This document shows positions 5,581-12,940 of a stretch of 14,568 bases of DNA, piece after piece. The translations under genes and the position numbers were made by a program. The stretch is from positions 1 through 14,568 of the forward strand of contig CAUBWQ010000006.1 of assembly GCA_958439775.1 (NCBI GenBank). Direction: 5' to 3'. Below the pieces are notes generated by a model. The model worked only from the letters and a program-made list of their open reading frames with translations. It searched no databases and was not told where the DNA came from. Position 1 is the stretch's first letter. Each line of letters begins with the position of its first letter. Source of the stretch: an uncultured Collinsella sp. (lineage in GTDB: Bacteria > Actinomycetota > Coriobacteriia > Coriobacteriales > Coriobacteriaceae).

Positions 5581-6771
5581 CTAGCTTCCGGCCCCGAAGA
5601 TCCTGCCCTCGGGCGCGAGGCTGCTTGTTTGGGCAAATGATGGGCTGTCGGATTCGACAGTCTGCATGTCATCGATTGCCAGAACTTCATTAATTGTCGG
5701 GTCATCCAGCGTGATGCCTTCGAGCGTTGCTTTTTCGAGGTCGATTCGTTGACGCTCTTCGGAATCCTGGCGAAGCTGCTTCTGAATTTGCTTTTTCTCT
5801 TCTATAAACCTTCTGAGCACAAACTGTCTCAGGTCCTCTTGCATGATTTGAAAGTCTTTTGGCAGACGCGAGGGGCGTACGCCCTCTTTCCGCTGGATTG
5901 CTTCCATGACCCTAACAAAAGAGCTGGCATGCATAAAGGAATAACGGCTGACGGTGATGATTCCGTACCCCATGGACGCAAGTGCATTCTTGCGCTCCTC
6001 ATCGATGGCGCGGTCTTCTTCCGCGTCATGATAAAAACCGTTGTATTCAATGTCTGTGCGAGATTTCTTTAGATACGCATCCATAAAGAACTTTTTGCGT
6101 CTCGTGAGATTCTTTGCGGCAGTGGTGACCTGCACCTCGTAATCGGTCTCAATTCCCTTAATACCAAGCCCTCCTTCGCTTTTGGGCAGCGTTAGCATCA
6201 TGACAAATGCCGTTTCCATGGGAGACCGGCATCCGTCGCGTACACATTGGATCGCCTTTCGGGCAAGGGCCAGACCGTCGCATCTGGTAATGGAATTAAA
6301 GAACTGCTTTAACCTCTCGGTCGAGGTGAGCGCGAAACGCTCGGTATAGGAGGTGGAAGAGTCGGTTCCAAGGGAATAAGCGCCGCACAGTTCAAAGTAG
6401 TACTCCACTAGTTCGCGAAAAGAAAGATAGGTGGCGGCCTGAAGTGCGCAAAGCTCAACGCCAACAATGAAGATGCCATCTTTGAGCTCTATAAAGCGTG
6501 AGTTCGAGAATCGTTTTGAAGACACGTGGCATTGACAGTTCATTGCATAGCGCGCATTCCTGCGATGAAACACCATCACCTCGAGGCAATCATTTGCATC
6601 GAGGGAAACATCATGTTTGGTGAGCCATTCTGCGGCTGCGTCAAGGAGCGTTACGGTGGGACATGATTCGTAAATCGCGGTAGGGTTACAGGACTCGATG
6701 CCTTTCGCAGACACCGAATGCGCGGCCTGGTAGACCGCTTTTGCAGTGGTATGTGACAATACGATACTCAT
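5581..6771 (-). CDS. PD-(D/E)XK nuclease-like protein, Coriobacteriia type, unknown role
   Basis: A 396-residue cytosolic protein without signal peptide or membrane segments. The region about 195-300 looks like a Vsr/DUF559-type endonuclease fold: SPMETAFVMML, then FFMDAYL, IEYNGFYHD, and GYGIITVSRYSF. The Glu of SPMET, Asp of FMDAYL and Glu of IEYNG could be active-site acids, but Asn stands where a catalytic Lys is expected, so activity is doubtful. The C-terminus (about 310-350) is a charged helix rich in Glu, Lys and Gln. I associate this type, starting with an x-V-L-S-H-x-T-A motif, with large paralogous families in Coriobacteriia, but this is from memory. The gene is AT-richer than its neighbours and has no visible Shine-Dalgarno before the ATG at 6771, suggesting transfer and perhaps leaderless translation. 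Confidence 0.75.
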   Translation of the reverse strand: MSIVLSHTTAKAVYQAAHSVSAKGIESCNPTAIYESCPTVTLLDAAAEWLTKHDVSLDANDCLEVMVFHRRNARYAMNCQCHVSSKRFSNSRFIELKDGIFIVGVELCALQAATYLSFRELVEYYFELCGAYSLGTDSSTSYTERFALTSTERLKQFFNSITRCDGLALARKAIQCVRDGCRSPMETAFVMMLTLPKSEGGLGIKGIETDYEVQVTTAAKNLTRRKKFFMDAYLKKSRTDIEYNGFYHDAEEDRAIDEERKNALASMGYGIITVSRYSFMHASSFVRVMEAIQRKEGVRPSRLPKDFQIMQEDLRQFVLRRFIEEKKQIQKQLRQDSEERQRIDLEKATLEGITLDDPTINEVLAIDDMQTVESDSPSFAQTSSLAPEGRIFGAGS

Positions 6772-7050
6772 GGTATATATCGTGTCAGCTAATGCCGTGT
6801 TGACGGCGCTGAGTGGAAAAGCCGTTTTAGAGGTCTAACCAAATGCTGTCCAAAAGCTTGACGCAATTATGAGTTGGTATGCCCTAAATAAAAGTTTTCG
6901 CAGCTTAGCTATAGCATATAAATACTCAATTGCCGCACATTTGATAGTGATGCATCACCATCCGACAACGAATTACGTGTCGGGAATTGGCCGAAATCGT
7001 TCGCAATGAGTGTTCAGAATTTGTGATGGCAGGTTTATTTGTGGAACGTA
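6772..7050. other. AT-rich intergenic region
   Basis: No gene is supported here. It contains a perfect 12-bp palindrome gtgatgcatcac (6947-6958) and a small hairpin ccgaca/tgtcgg (6962-6967/6978-6983), which might be protein-binding sites. It must hold the promoter of the minus-strand gene ending upstream at 6771, but I cannot place it. Confidence 0.4.
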
Positions 7051-7090
7051 GGGCGGCCCCGCTGCGGGGTTTCCCGCTGCGGGGCCGCCC
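7051..7090 (-). terminator. Strong GC hairpin after the exonuclease gene
   Basis: gggcggccccgc (7051-7062) pairs with 7079-7090, and after one T-T mismatch gcggg pairs with cccgc. The stem is about 17 bp around a tiny loop, 31 bases past the exonuclease stop codon. There is no T-run, so termination may rely on the very stable stem. Confidence 0.6.
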
Positions 7091-7121
7091 GTGAGCGGGG
7101 CCATGCTTGTCGCAGGCGTTT

Positions 7122-8090
7122 CTACTTGGCAAACAGGTTCTTGAGGTTGAACTCGGCTTGGACGGTGCGGAGCATGAGGTCGGTGTCGTCGAGGCCCAGG
7201 TGCTGCTCGTTGGCGTCGGCGGCGAGGGTTCCACGGCGGCGCGCCCAGTTCTCGAGCGCAGCGGGGGCGGACTCGCGGGGGAGCGAGCGCACGTCGGCGT
7301 CCAAGCTGCGGCAGATCTGGCGCGAGTCGATGACGATAATCTTGCCGGCGCGGCGTGCCTCGGCGTAACCGTCCAGATGAATTTTGAACCAGCTGTCCTC
7401 GAACGCGGCGTTGTGTGCCATGTACGGGTACTTCTTCATAAGCTTGAGCAGCTGCTTTTGCAGCTCTTTGTTCTCGCGGAAGGGCGTTTTGCCGTCGATG
7501 TCGTCCCAGGTGATGTGGTGGATATTCGACAGCGGCACATCCTCGCCGCGGTAGATATCGGGCAGGCCGCAGTAGTGTGCCTCGGCGTCATGCGGCACGG
7601 CGTCGCTGGTGAGGTCCATGATTTCCCAGCCCACGTTGATGATATAGCCGCGCTCGGGTGCACGGCCGGTGGTCTCGATGTCGATACCGAGCACGGTGCC
7701 CTGGATGGGCTTGCGGGCGTAGGCCACGCCGAGCGCGTCGCGGTCGCCGCCGAGCTCGCGCATGACGGACGGGGCGGTCCCCTTTTGCAACTTGCAGATG
7801 GCGGCGCAGGTGTCGGCATCGGACAGACCGCGCGAAAGCGTCGCGGGCGTCACGTTGCGTAGACGCGCCTCGCCGATCTGGTCGCACAGGTCGCGGTTGC
7901 GGTCGGCCAGGTCGCGCACGGTGGCAAAGTCGAAGCCGGGGTCGCCCTCAGCGGTAAAGTACTCGGTTTCGAGCACCTTGAGGGCCTCTTCGCCCTTCTG
8001 GCGCTCGGACTCCATGGCACCGTGATCGCCATAGATAAACATGGGGATAAACGGCTGGCGCTCGTATTCGAGTGCTTGCGAAACGTTCAT
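7122..8090 (-). CDS. DEDDh 3'-5' exonuclease (DnaQ-like)
   Basis: A 322-residue protein whose C-terminal two thirds is a DnaQ/epsilon-like exonuclease domain. Exo I is GIDIETTG (D137, E139), Exo II is AHNAAFEDSWF (D232) and Exo III is EQHLGLDD (H297, D302), which completes the DEDDh set. Activity on 3' ends of DNA or RNA with two metal ions is expected. The N-terminal 130 residues are helical and charged and not recognised; they may hold a substrate- or partner-binding region specific to this lineage. AAGGAG lies six bases before the ATG at 8090. The gene stands alone between a GC hairpin and a divergent exporter gene. Confidence 0.9.
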   Translation of the reverse strand: MNVSQALEYERQPFIPMFIYGDHGAMESERQKGEEALKVLETEYFTAEGDPGFDFATVRDLADRNRDLCDQIGEARLRNVTPATLSRGLSDADTCAAICKLQKGTAPSVMRELGGDRDALGVAYARKPIQGTVLGIDIETTGRAPERGYIINVGWEIMDLTSDAVPHDAEAHYCGLPDIYRGEDVPLSNIHHITWDDIDGKTPFRENKELQKQLLKLMKKYPYMAHNAAFEDSWFKIHLDGYAEARRAGKIIVIDSRQICRSLDADVRSLPRESAPAALENWARRRGTLAADANEQHLGLDDTDLMLRTVQAEFNLKNLFAK

Positions 8091-8171
8091 AGGCTGCTCC
8101 TTGGACGGGCCGCGTCGCGCGGCTCGGGGTTACTGAGTTGTGGCGAGATGATAGTTTACCATGGGCAACTA

Positions 8172-8199
8172 TTGGCACCGCGCCCGGGACAACTACAAT
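8172..8199 (+). promoter_or_regulatory. Possible promoter of the 10-TM exporter
   Basis: ttggca (8172-8177) and tacaat (8194-8199) are 16 bases apart, about 60 bases upstream of the start codon. A short dyad cctag/ctagg follows (about 8202-8218). Sequence match only. Confidence 0.4.
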
Positions 8200-8261
8200 A
8201 CCCTAGTTGACCGCTAGGACTTTTACAATGCTGCCGAAAGACACGAAAGGTTCCATCCGTC

Positions 8262-9344
8262 ATGGATTTACTGATAGATATTCTGCTCGATGCCGGCAAA
8301 GACACGCTCTCGCTGGTGCCGTTTTTGTTGGTGACGTACCTTGCGCTCGAGGCGCTCGAGCATGTTGCGGGCGACCGCGTTAACGGCGCCATCAAGCGCG
8401 CTGGCGCTGCAGGCCCCGTGGTTGGCTCGTTGCTGGGCATGGTGCCGCAGTGCGGCTTTTCGGCAATGGCGGCCACGCTGTACGCCGGTCGCGTCGCGAC
8501 GCTGGGTACCCTGGTGGCGGTGTTTCTCTCGACCTCCGATGAGATGCTGCCGCTGTTGCTCGCCGAGCAAGTTCCCGTGCAGGCCATGGCGATGCTTCTG
8601 GCTTCGAAGGCGCTGATCGCGCTGGTCACGGGCTTTATCGTGGACGCCGCCATTCGCGGCCTGCGTCGTAACGCTCGCGCACATGCGGCGATTCGCCGTA
8701 CCGTGCTGGGGACCGCTGCTAATCCGGCTCATGTGAACTGCGCGCACGACGACCACACTGGCGGTGACATCATCGACGAGGTGGCCGAGGCGGGCGTAAG
8801 TGCCGATCACATCCACGAGCTGTGCGAGCGCGACCATTGCGGCTGTGATGAAGACGAGGACGAACACGAACACGGACATGGCCACGATCACGGTCACGCG
8901 GACAAGCACGAGCACCACCACGACCACAGCCACTCCCACGAGGGCGCTCCCGTTCTGTCGATTATCCGCAGCGCGATCTCGCACACCGTGCAGGTGTCGG
9001 TATTCATTTTCCTGGTGACGCTGATTCTGGTCGCCGTCCTCGAGACCTTTGGCGAGTCCGCAATCGAGCAGTTCCTGCGCGGCAATGAGACGCTCGCCGT
9101 CCTGGGCTCGGCACTCGTCGGCCTGATCCCCAACTGCTCGGCCAGCGTCGTCATCACGCAGCTGTACCTGGAAGGCGCGCTGCAGCTGGCACCGATGCTC
9201 GCCGGTACGCTTATCTCCGCCGGCGTGGGCTATCTGGTGCTGTTCCGCACCAACCGCAGCGCCCGCGAAAACGCCGTGTTCCTGGTCATGATGTACGTCA
9301 TTGGCGCCGGTTGGGGACTCGTTCTTTCCGCCTTCGGCCTCTAA
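8262..9344 (+). CDS. Putative 10-TM heavy-metal exporter with His-rich loop
   Basis: A 360-residue integral membrane protein of the family annotated as putative manganese transporter or arsenic efflux protein (ArsP_2-like). Two homologous halves, residues 1-135 and 232-360, each carry a Pro-x-Cys motif between membrane helices: MVPQCGFSA (60-68) and LIPNCSASV (288-296). These paired sites probably lie at the substrate path. The cytoplasmic linker contains CERDHCGC (188-195), an acidic run and then a His-rich stretch (201-227) with more than ten histidines, a likely divalent-metal buffer or sensor. The real substrate is unknown; the linker favours Zn, Mn, Co or Ni over arsenic compounds. GAAAGG lies 11 bases before the ATG, a loose spacing. 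A strong terminator follows. Confidence 0.85.
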   Translation: MDLLIDILLDAGKDTLSLVPFLLVTYLALEALEHVAGDRVNGAIKRAGAAGPVVGSLLGMVPQCGFSAMAATLYAGRVATLGTLVAVFLSTSDEMLPLLLAEQVPVQAMAMLLASKALIALVTGFIVDAAIRGLRRNARAHAAIRRTVLGTAANPAHVNCAHDDHTGGDIIDEVAEAGVSADHIHELCERDHCGCDEDEDEHEHGHGHDHGHADKHEHHHDHSHSHEGAPVLSIIRSAISHTVQVSVFIFLVTLILVAVLETFGESAIEQFLRGNETLAVLGSALVGLIPNCSASVVITQLYLEGALQLAPMLAGTLISAGVGYLVLFRTNRSARENAVFLVMMYVIGAGWGLVLSAFGL

Positions 9345-9355
9345 GCAGGCCTAAC

Positions 9356-9430
9356 AAAACGGGCTTCAAAATAGTCATGCTCGGCGCCTGCACAATGCGG
9401 CGATGCATGGCATTTTGAAGCCCGTTTTTT
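9356..9430 (+). terminator. Rho-independent terminator after the exporter gene
   Basis: aaaacgggcttcaaaat (9356-9372) pairs perfectly over 17 bp with 9412-9428 and ends in six T. The 39-base loop holds a further catgc/gcatg stem. A-rich 5' sequence makes it usable from the other strand too. Confidence 0.9.
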
Positions 9431-9470
9431 GTTGAGCCATGGATCCTGAGCGCTCACACCGCTCTAAACA

Positions 9471-9509
9471 AAAAGGCAGATTTCCGGGCATGTCCCGAAA
9501 ATCTGCCTT
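9471..9509 (-). terminator. Rho-independent terminator after the UPF0178 gene
   Basis: aaggcagatttccggg (9473-9488) pairs with 9494-9509 (15 of 16) around a five-base loop. On the minus strand it is followed by ttttgttt, starting three bases after the UPF0178 stop codon. Confidence 0.88.
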
Positions 9510-9511
9510 GG

Positions 9512-9994
9512 TTAGCGCAGCAGATTGGTGAGGTTGCGTTTAAAGCGGGCGCGGTCTTCGCTGGTAAATGCCGCCGGTCCGCGAGTGCGTCCGCCGGCGC
9601 GGCGCACCTTCTTTTCTTCGTGGCGAATAAACAGTTGCATGTCGATGGTCGCCTTATCGTAGACGCGCCCGCGCACACCGATTGCGGCGGCATCGCGTCC
9701 GAGTACCATGCTCGCCAGGCCTATGTCTTGTGTCACGACCACGTCGCCAGCCTGCAGGCGCTCGACAATGGCAAAGTCGGCACTATCGGCTCCCACACTC
9801 ACATCGAGCGTCGTGACCCAAAAGCCCCGACGCGCATGCTCGACGTCGCGCGGATCGTTGCGGCGAATGTGGCGTTCCAGGTTCTGTGTGCTGTTGCCGG
9901 CGATAACGACGGCAACGCCCGCCCGCCGCGCGCAGTCAATCGACTCGCGCGTGACCGGGCAGGCGTCTGCATCAATAAAGAGCGTTCGCGGCAT
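9512..9994 (-). CDS. UPF0178 (YaiI/YqxD, DUF188) family protein
   Basis: A 160-residue protein with all hallmarks of the YaiI/YqxD family: DADACPV (8-14), GADSADFAI (68-76), DVVVTQDIGLA (84-94) and the C-terminal GRTRGPAAFTSEDRARF (135-151). Three conserved Asp clusters (D8/D10, D70, D90) resemble the acidic site of PIN/NYN-like nucleases, so a metal-dependent RNase activity is often suspected; no function is firmly established. Its ATG (9994) directly follows the stop of the HdeD-like gene with no base between and no clear Shine-Dalgarno of its own, so translation is probably coupled. Confidence 0.92.
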   Translation of the reverse strand: MPRTLFIDADACPVTRESIDCARRAGVAVVIAGNSTQNLERHIRRNDPRDVEHARRGFWVTTLDVSVGADSADFAIVERLQAGDVVVTQDIGLASMVLGRDAAAIGVRGRVYDKATIDMQLFIRHEEKKVRRAGGRTRGPAAFTSEDRARFKRNLTNLLR

Positions 9995-10597
9995 CTAGTG
10001 CACCAGTTTGCCAAATTGAATAGCGCGAACAATCAGCGTTACGCCAACCACCAGCAGTGCGGCGCCGCTAAAGATGACGAGCATCTTGGCCGACCACAGC
10101 GGATAGATAAACACGAACATGCCGGCGATGATGGAGAGCGCGCCGCTCAGGATGGCGAGGGCACGGTTGGACGAAAGCTCGGACTCCAGAATGGACATGA
10201 CACCTTCGACGATCCAGCCAAAGCCGGCCACGATAACCACCATCGTGGTGAGCGTCGCGGTCGAGAAGGCCTGGTTGCGCAGGATTATGACGCCGCCCAA
10301 GATAATGAGTAGGTTGGAGATGATGCTCGTCACGCGCCAGCCGGTGGGCAGCAGTGGCTCGAAAACAGCGGTAAACAGCCTGATCGCGGCCGTGATCACA
10401 AAGTAGAAGCCCAAGACGGTCGTTAGGAAGACGAGGGACTTGGCGGGCGCAAACAGCAGTGCGATGCCGGCGACGAGCGCCAAGACGCCCGTGATGGCGT
10501 AAATCCAGCGTACGGCCTTGACGGCTTTGCCCGCCATGCTTTTCTCGTCAAATCCAAACTGGCTCGATTTTTGGTCATCGTTCTTAAAGATGCCCAT
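9995..10597 (-). CDS. HdeD-family (DUF308) membrane protein
   Basis: A 200-residue membrane protein with about six hydrophobic helices in three hairpins, after a short hydrophilic N-terminus (MGIFKNDDQKSSQFGFDEK). Repeating G-x-x-x-I-x-x-P-like turns (GIALLFAPAKS, GVIILRNQAFS, GMFVFIYPLWS) are typical of HdeD/DUF308 proteins, which in enterobacteria are linked to acid resistance; the role here is unknown. The start at 10597 has AAAGGAG five bases upstream and avoids an unlikely basic extension from the longer frame starting at 10696. Forms a two-gene operon with the UPF0178 gene. Confidence 0.88.
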   Translation of the reverse strand: MGIFKNDDQKSSQFGFDEKSMAGKAVKAVRWIYAITGVLALVAGIALLFAPAKSLVFLTTVLGFYFVITAAIRLFTAVFEPLLPTGWRVTSIISNLLIILGGVIILRNQAFSTATLTTMVVIVAGFGWIVEGVMSILESELSSNRALAILSGALSIIAGMFVFIYPLWSAKMLVIFSGAALLVVGVTLIVRAIQFGKLVH

Positions 10598-10775
10598 AAT
10601 GTCTCCTTTCCGTGCGGTGCACGTCGCGTTCATTGCTCTACGTGCGGCGTACGCCAAAAGTGCTGCAACAAGTATCGCCCAAGGGCGCCGATGCATGGGG
10701 CGGGAAGGACGAATTGCCGCCCCACATTCCCGAATTGTTACTTTTGTTCCCGCTCCAGTGAGGATTAATCAACAA

Positions 10776-10804
10776 TTGTAGAACATTACGCCGCTGTATG
10801 TAAT
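10776..10804 (+). promoter_or_regulatory. Possible nitroreductase promoter
   Basis: ttgtag (10776-10781) and tgtaat (10799-10804) are 17 bases apart and place a start near 10811, just before a DtxR-box-like sequence. The rest of the gap 10598-10775 holds only a tggggcgg/ccgcccca hairpin (10696-10703/10717-10724). Confidence 0.4.
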
Positions 10805-10814
10805 TGCCTAGGTT

Positions 10815-10833
10815 TTAGGTTAGATTCTCCTAA
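10815..10833 (+). promoter_or_regulatory. DtxR/IdeR-box-like operator
   Basis: ttaggttagattctcctaa matches 15 of 19 positions of the corynebacterial DtxR box TTAGGTTAGCCTAACCTAA, including the first nine and last five. It sits between the putative promoter and the nitroreductase start, where a repressor would block transcription. Confidence 0.6.
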
Positions 10834-10861
10834 GAACAATTGCCCGAAATTGGGGGTCCCT

Positions 10862-11533
10862 ATGAACGAAACAGTTCCCGCGGCGCCGTTGAGCGCGGAG
10901 TCGATGGCAAAGCAGGGTTGCGAAAAGCTCGGCTTGGAAGCGTTTGATGCGCTGGTCCGTCGTGCCCGTACGTGCCGCCGTTTTGACGAGTCCATGCGCG
11001 TGCCGCGCGAGTTTTTGCTCGAGCTGGCGGAACTGGCGCACCTGGCTCCCTGCGGCGCCAATGCTCAGCGTCTGCGTTTTCATGTGGTAAGCGGTTCCGA
11101 GGACTGCGCTCGCGTGTTTGACGAGCTTGCATGGGCCGGCGCGCTTAAGGACTGGTCGGGTCCTGCCGAGGGCGAGCGCCCGACCGGCTACATCGCGATT
11201 CTTGCCGAGCGCGCCGTTCCGGGCAAGCCCGCCGCTCCTATTACCGAGGTCGACACGGGCATTGCCGCGCAGACGATGATGCTCGCCGCCCGCAGCGCCA
11301 CGCCCGAGGTGGCTGCCTGCATGTTCAAGGCCTTTACGCCCCACGCGATCGATGCCATGGGGCTCGATAGCGACAAGTATGAGCTCAAGCTGATCATGGC
11401 GTTTGGCGTTCCGGCCGAGACGCAGGTGATCGATGCGATCGATTCCAACCCCGACGGCTCAATTAATTACTGGCGCGACGAGGCGCAGGTGCACCACGTA
11501 CCCAAGCGCCCGCTTGCCGACGTACTGGTGTAG
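10862..11533 (+). CDS. Nitroreductase-family FMN protein
   Basis: A 223-residue flavoprotein of the nitroreductase superfamily. Residues 33-41 (RRARTCRRF) supply the Arg residues that bind the FMN phosphate; APCGANAQRLRF (62-73) is the substrate/flavin loop; DTGIAAQTMMLAA (131-143) is the dimer-interface helix. The C-terminal YWRDEAQVHHVPKRPL is typical of the SagB/NfnB-like anaerobe branch. It would reduce nitro or quinone compounds with NAD(P)H, but the real substrate cannot be read. The ATG at 10862 is preferred to TTG at 10850 because GGGGG precedes it by about five bases. A possible iron-type operator lies upstream. Confidence 0.9.
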   Translation: MNETVPAAPLSAESMAKQGCEKLGLEAFDALVRRARTCRRFDESMRVPREFLLELAELAHLAPCGANAQRLRFHVVSGSEDCARVFDELAWAGALKDWSGPAEGERPTGYIAILAERAVPGKPAAPITEVDTGIAAQTMMLAARSATPEVAACMFKAFTPHAIDAMGLDSDKYELKLIMAFGVPAETQVIDAIDSNPDGSINYWRDEAQVHHVPKRPLADVLV

Positions 11534-11565
11534 CTGAGCGTCACCGCGGTGTGATTCGGCGGTAA

Positions 11566-11600
11566 ACCACCACAAAGGCTCCTGTCCCCTTTGTGGTGGT
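11566..11600. repeat. REP-like palindrome before the phosphatase pair
   Basis: accaccacaaagg (11566-11578) pairs perfectly with 11588-11600 around ctcctgtcc. On the minus strand it contains ggggacaggagcctt, sharing the GGGGAC core with the repeats beside the IS. It ends one base before an ATG and may also serve as terminator for the nitroreductase, though without a T-run. Confidence 0.65.
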
Positions 11601-11615
11601 ATGAGGGGAGGGTGT

Positions 11616-12158
11616 GTGGCAGATCTGTATTTGGTGAGGCATGGGCAGACTGAGATCAATGTGCAGAGGATTTTGCAGGGCTGGCACGATTCGCCGCTTA
11701 AGGCGAGCGGGCGAGAGCAGGCGCTGACGGCGCGTACGGCGTTTGCGGCGCGTGGCGTGGCCTTTGATCATGTGTATTCCTCGCCGTTGGGCCGGGCGCG
11801 GCATACGGCCGAGCTTATCGTTGGCGAGGGCCGTTCCATTGAGCTGGTCGATGACCTGCGTGAGTGGCATTTTGGCTCGCTGGAGGGCACATCAAATCGC
11901 GAGATGCCGCCGCAGCCCTGGGGTGATTATCCGGTTGCCTTTGGTGGCGAGTCGGAAAGTGAGCTTCGCACACGTATGGTCGCGGTGCTGTCGCGCATCA
12001 TGGCCAGGCCGCAGCACGACTGCGTGCTGGCGGTTTCCCACGGCTCAGCCTGCCAGGAGTTTCTTGAGTATGTGGCTGGCAGGGGAGAGCTACCCGACAA
12101 CGGTGCCGTGCTTCATTTTGGCTATTGCGACGGGGCGTTTTCGCTCCTTGATTGGTAA
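11616..12158 (+). CDS. Histidine phosphatase (phosphoglycerate-mutase-like), first copy
   Basis: A 180-residue member of histidine phosphatase branch 1. LYLVRHGQT gives the phospho-acceptor H9 with R8; SSPLGRARHTAE gives R60; LREWHFGSLEG gives E83; VSHGS gives the second His, H142. The full catalytic set suggests a small-molecule phosphatase; the substrate is unknown. I chose the GTG at 11616 because the family starts two to four residues before LYLVRHG and AGGGGAGG lies just ahead; the ATG at 11601 adjoins the preceding hairpin and has no ribosome site. It is followed after 17 nt by a paralogue, so the two form one unit. Confidence 0.9.
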   Translation: MADLYLVRHGQTEINVQRILQGWHDSPLKASGREQALTARTAFAARGVAFDHVYSSPLGRARHTAELIVGEGRSIELVDDLREWHFGSLEGTSNREMPPQPWGDYPVAFGGESESELRTRMVAVLSRIMARPQHDCVLAVSHGSACQEFLEYVAGRGELPDNGAVLHFGYCDGAFSLLDW

Positions 12159-12175
12159 CGAACGAAAGGACCCCT

Positions 12176-12811
12176 ATGAATAAAGACCTGTATCTGGTTC
12201 GCCATGGACAGACGATATTCAACCTTAAGCGCATTATTCAGGGTTGGAGTGACTCGCCGCTCACGCAGCTGGGATGCGACCAGGCGGCGCGTGCCGGCAT
12301 GTTTTTGCGCACACGCGGCATTGGGCCCGACCACGTCTACACCTCTACGCTTCATCGCACCGAGCAGACTATCGCCAACTTGTGGCCGGGCTTGGCGTAC
12401 GAGCGCCTGGACGGCCTGCGTGAGTGGTTCTTTGGCGACTTTGAGGCCGAGCGCGTGATGCTCATGCCCGAGCGCCCGTGGCGCGACTTCTATCGCCAGT
12501 TTGGCGGCGAGGGCCAGATGCAGGTGCGCGAGCGCATGGTGGCGACGTTGACCGATCTTATGCGACGCCCGGACCATACATGCGTGCTCGCGGTAAGCCA
12601 TGGCTCGGCCATCAAGGAGTTCATGGACCACGTGAAGGGTGCGGCGGCTGATGAGCGCGATCGCGTGCCGGGCAACTGCTCGGTGCTACATTTCGTGTTT
12701 GACGACGAGACCGGTACGTTTGAGCTGATTGAGATTTTTACGCAGGAGGATTACGCGCGCGAGCTGGGGCTTGAACCGCTTGTGACTACTGCAGGTCTGC
12801 AGCGCGGATAA
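12176..12811 (+). CDS. Histidine phosphatase (phosphoglycerate-mutase-like), second copy
   Basis: A 211-residue paralogue of the preceding gene. LYLVRHGQT gives H10; STLHRTEQT gives R61; LREWFFGDFE gives E83; VSHGSA gives H142, so the catalytic residues are complete. It differs by a 30-residue C-terminal extension (FTQEDYARELGLEPL) and by GDFEAE instead of GSLEG near the active site, which suggests a different substrate. AAAGGA lies five bases before the ATG at 12176. The longer in-frame start at 12152 overlaps the previous stop and has no ribosome site. Confidence 0.92.
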   Translation: MNKDLYLVRHGQTIFNLKRIIQGWSDSPLTQLGCDQAARAGMFLRTRGIGPDHVYTSTLHRTEQTIANLWPGLAYERLDGLREWFFGDFEAERVMLMPERPWRDFYRQFGGEGQMQVRERMVATLTDLMRRPDHTCVLAVSHGSAIKEFMDHVKGAAADERDRVPGNCSVLHFVFDDETGTFELIEIFTQEDYARELGLEPLVTTAGLQRG

Positions 12812-12857
12812 CGCGAGCGCGGCGGCGCGGGTCGCCGGCATAACTTCTCGACGCAAA

Positions 12858-12896
12858 AGGGGCGGAGATGCATGCACCTGCTGCATCTCCGCCCCC
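12858..12896. terminator. Bidirectional terminator between convergent genes
   Basis: ggggcggagatgca (12859-12872) pairs perfectly with 12882-12895. On the minus strand it is followed by tttt, on the plus strand by ctgtttgtt. It serves the phosphatase pair from one side and the DUF1015-like gene from the other. Confidence 0.85.
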
Positions 12897-12940
12897 TGTT
12901 TGTTGAGCTGCCGATTTTTGTGCTGGGCGGTCTGGTCTTG

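Noticed and set aside
5466..5705. A 79-codon minus-strand frame overlapping the nuclease-like gene and the inverted-repeat element
   Set aside because: About half of it is a shadow of the nuclease-like gene and no ribosome site is seen; only the similarity between the arm-encoded peptides is kept as an observation.
6947..6958. Perfect palindrome gtgatgcatcac
   Set aside because: A single 12-bp palindrome with no second copy and no clear promoter beside it; could occur by chance.
8206..8227. ttgacc followed by tacaat upstream of the exporter
   Set aside because: The spacing is only 11 bases, too short for a sigma-70 promoter; the pair at 8172-8199 fits better.
8268..8984. A 238-codon minus-strand frame antisense to the exporter
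   Set aside because: The Val-rich runs are the complement of the His-rich linker; the plus-strand protein has clear family motifs.
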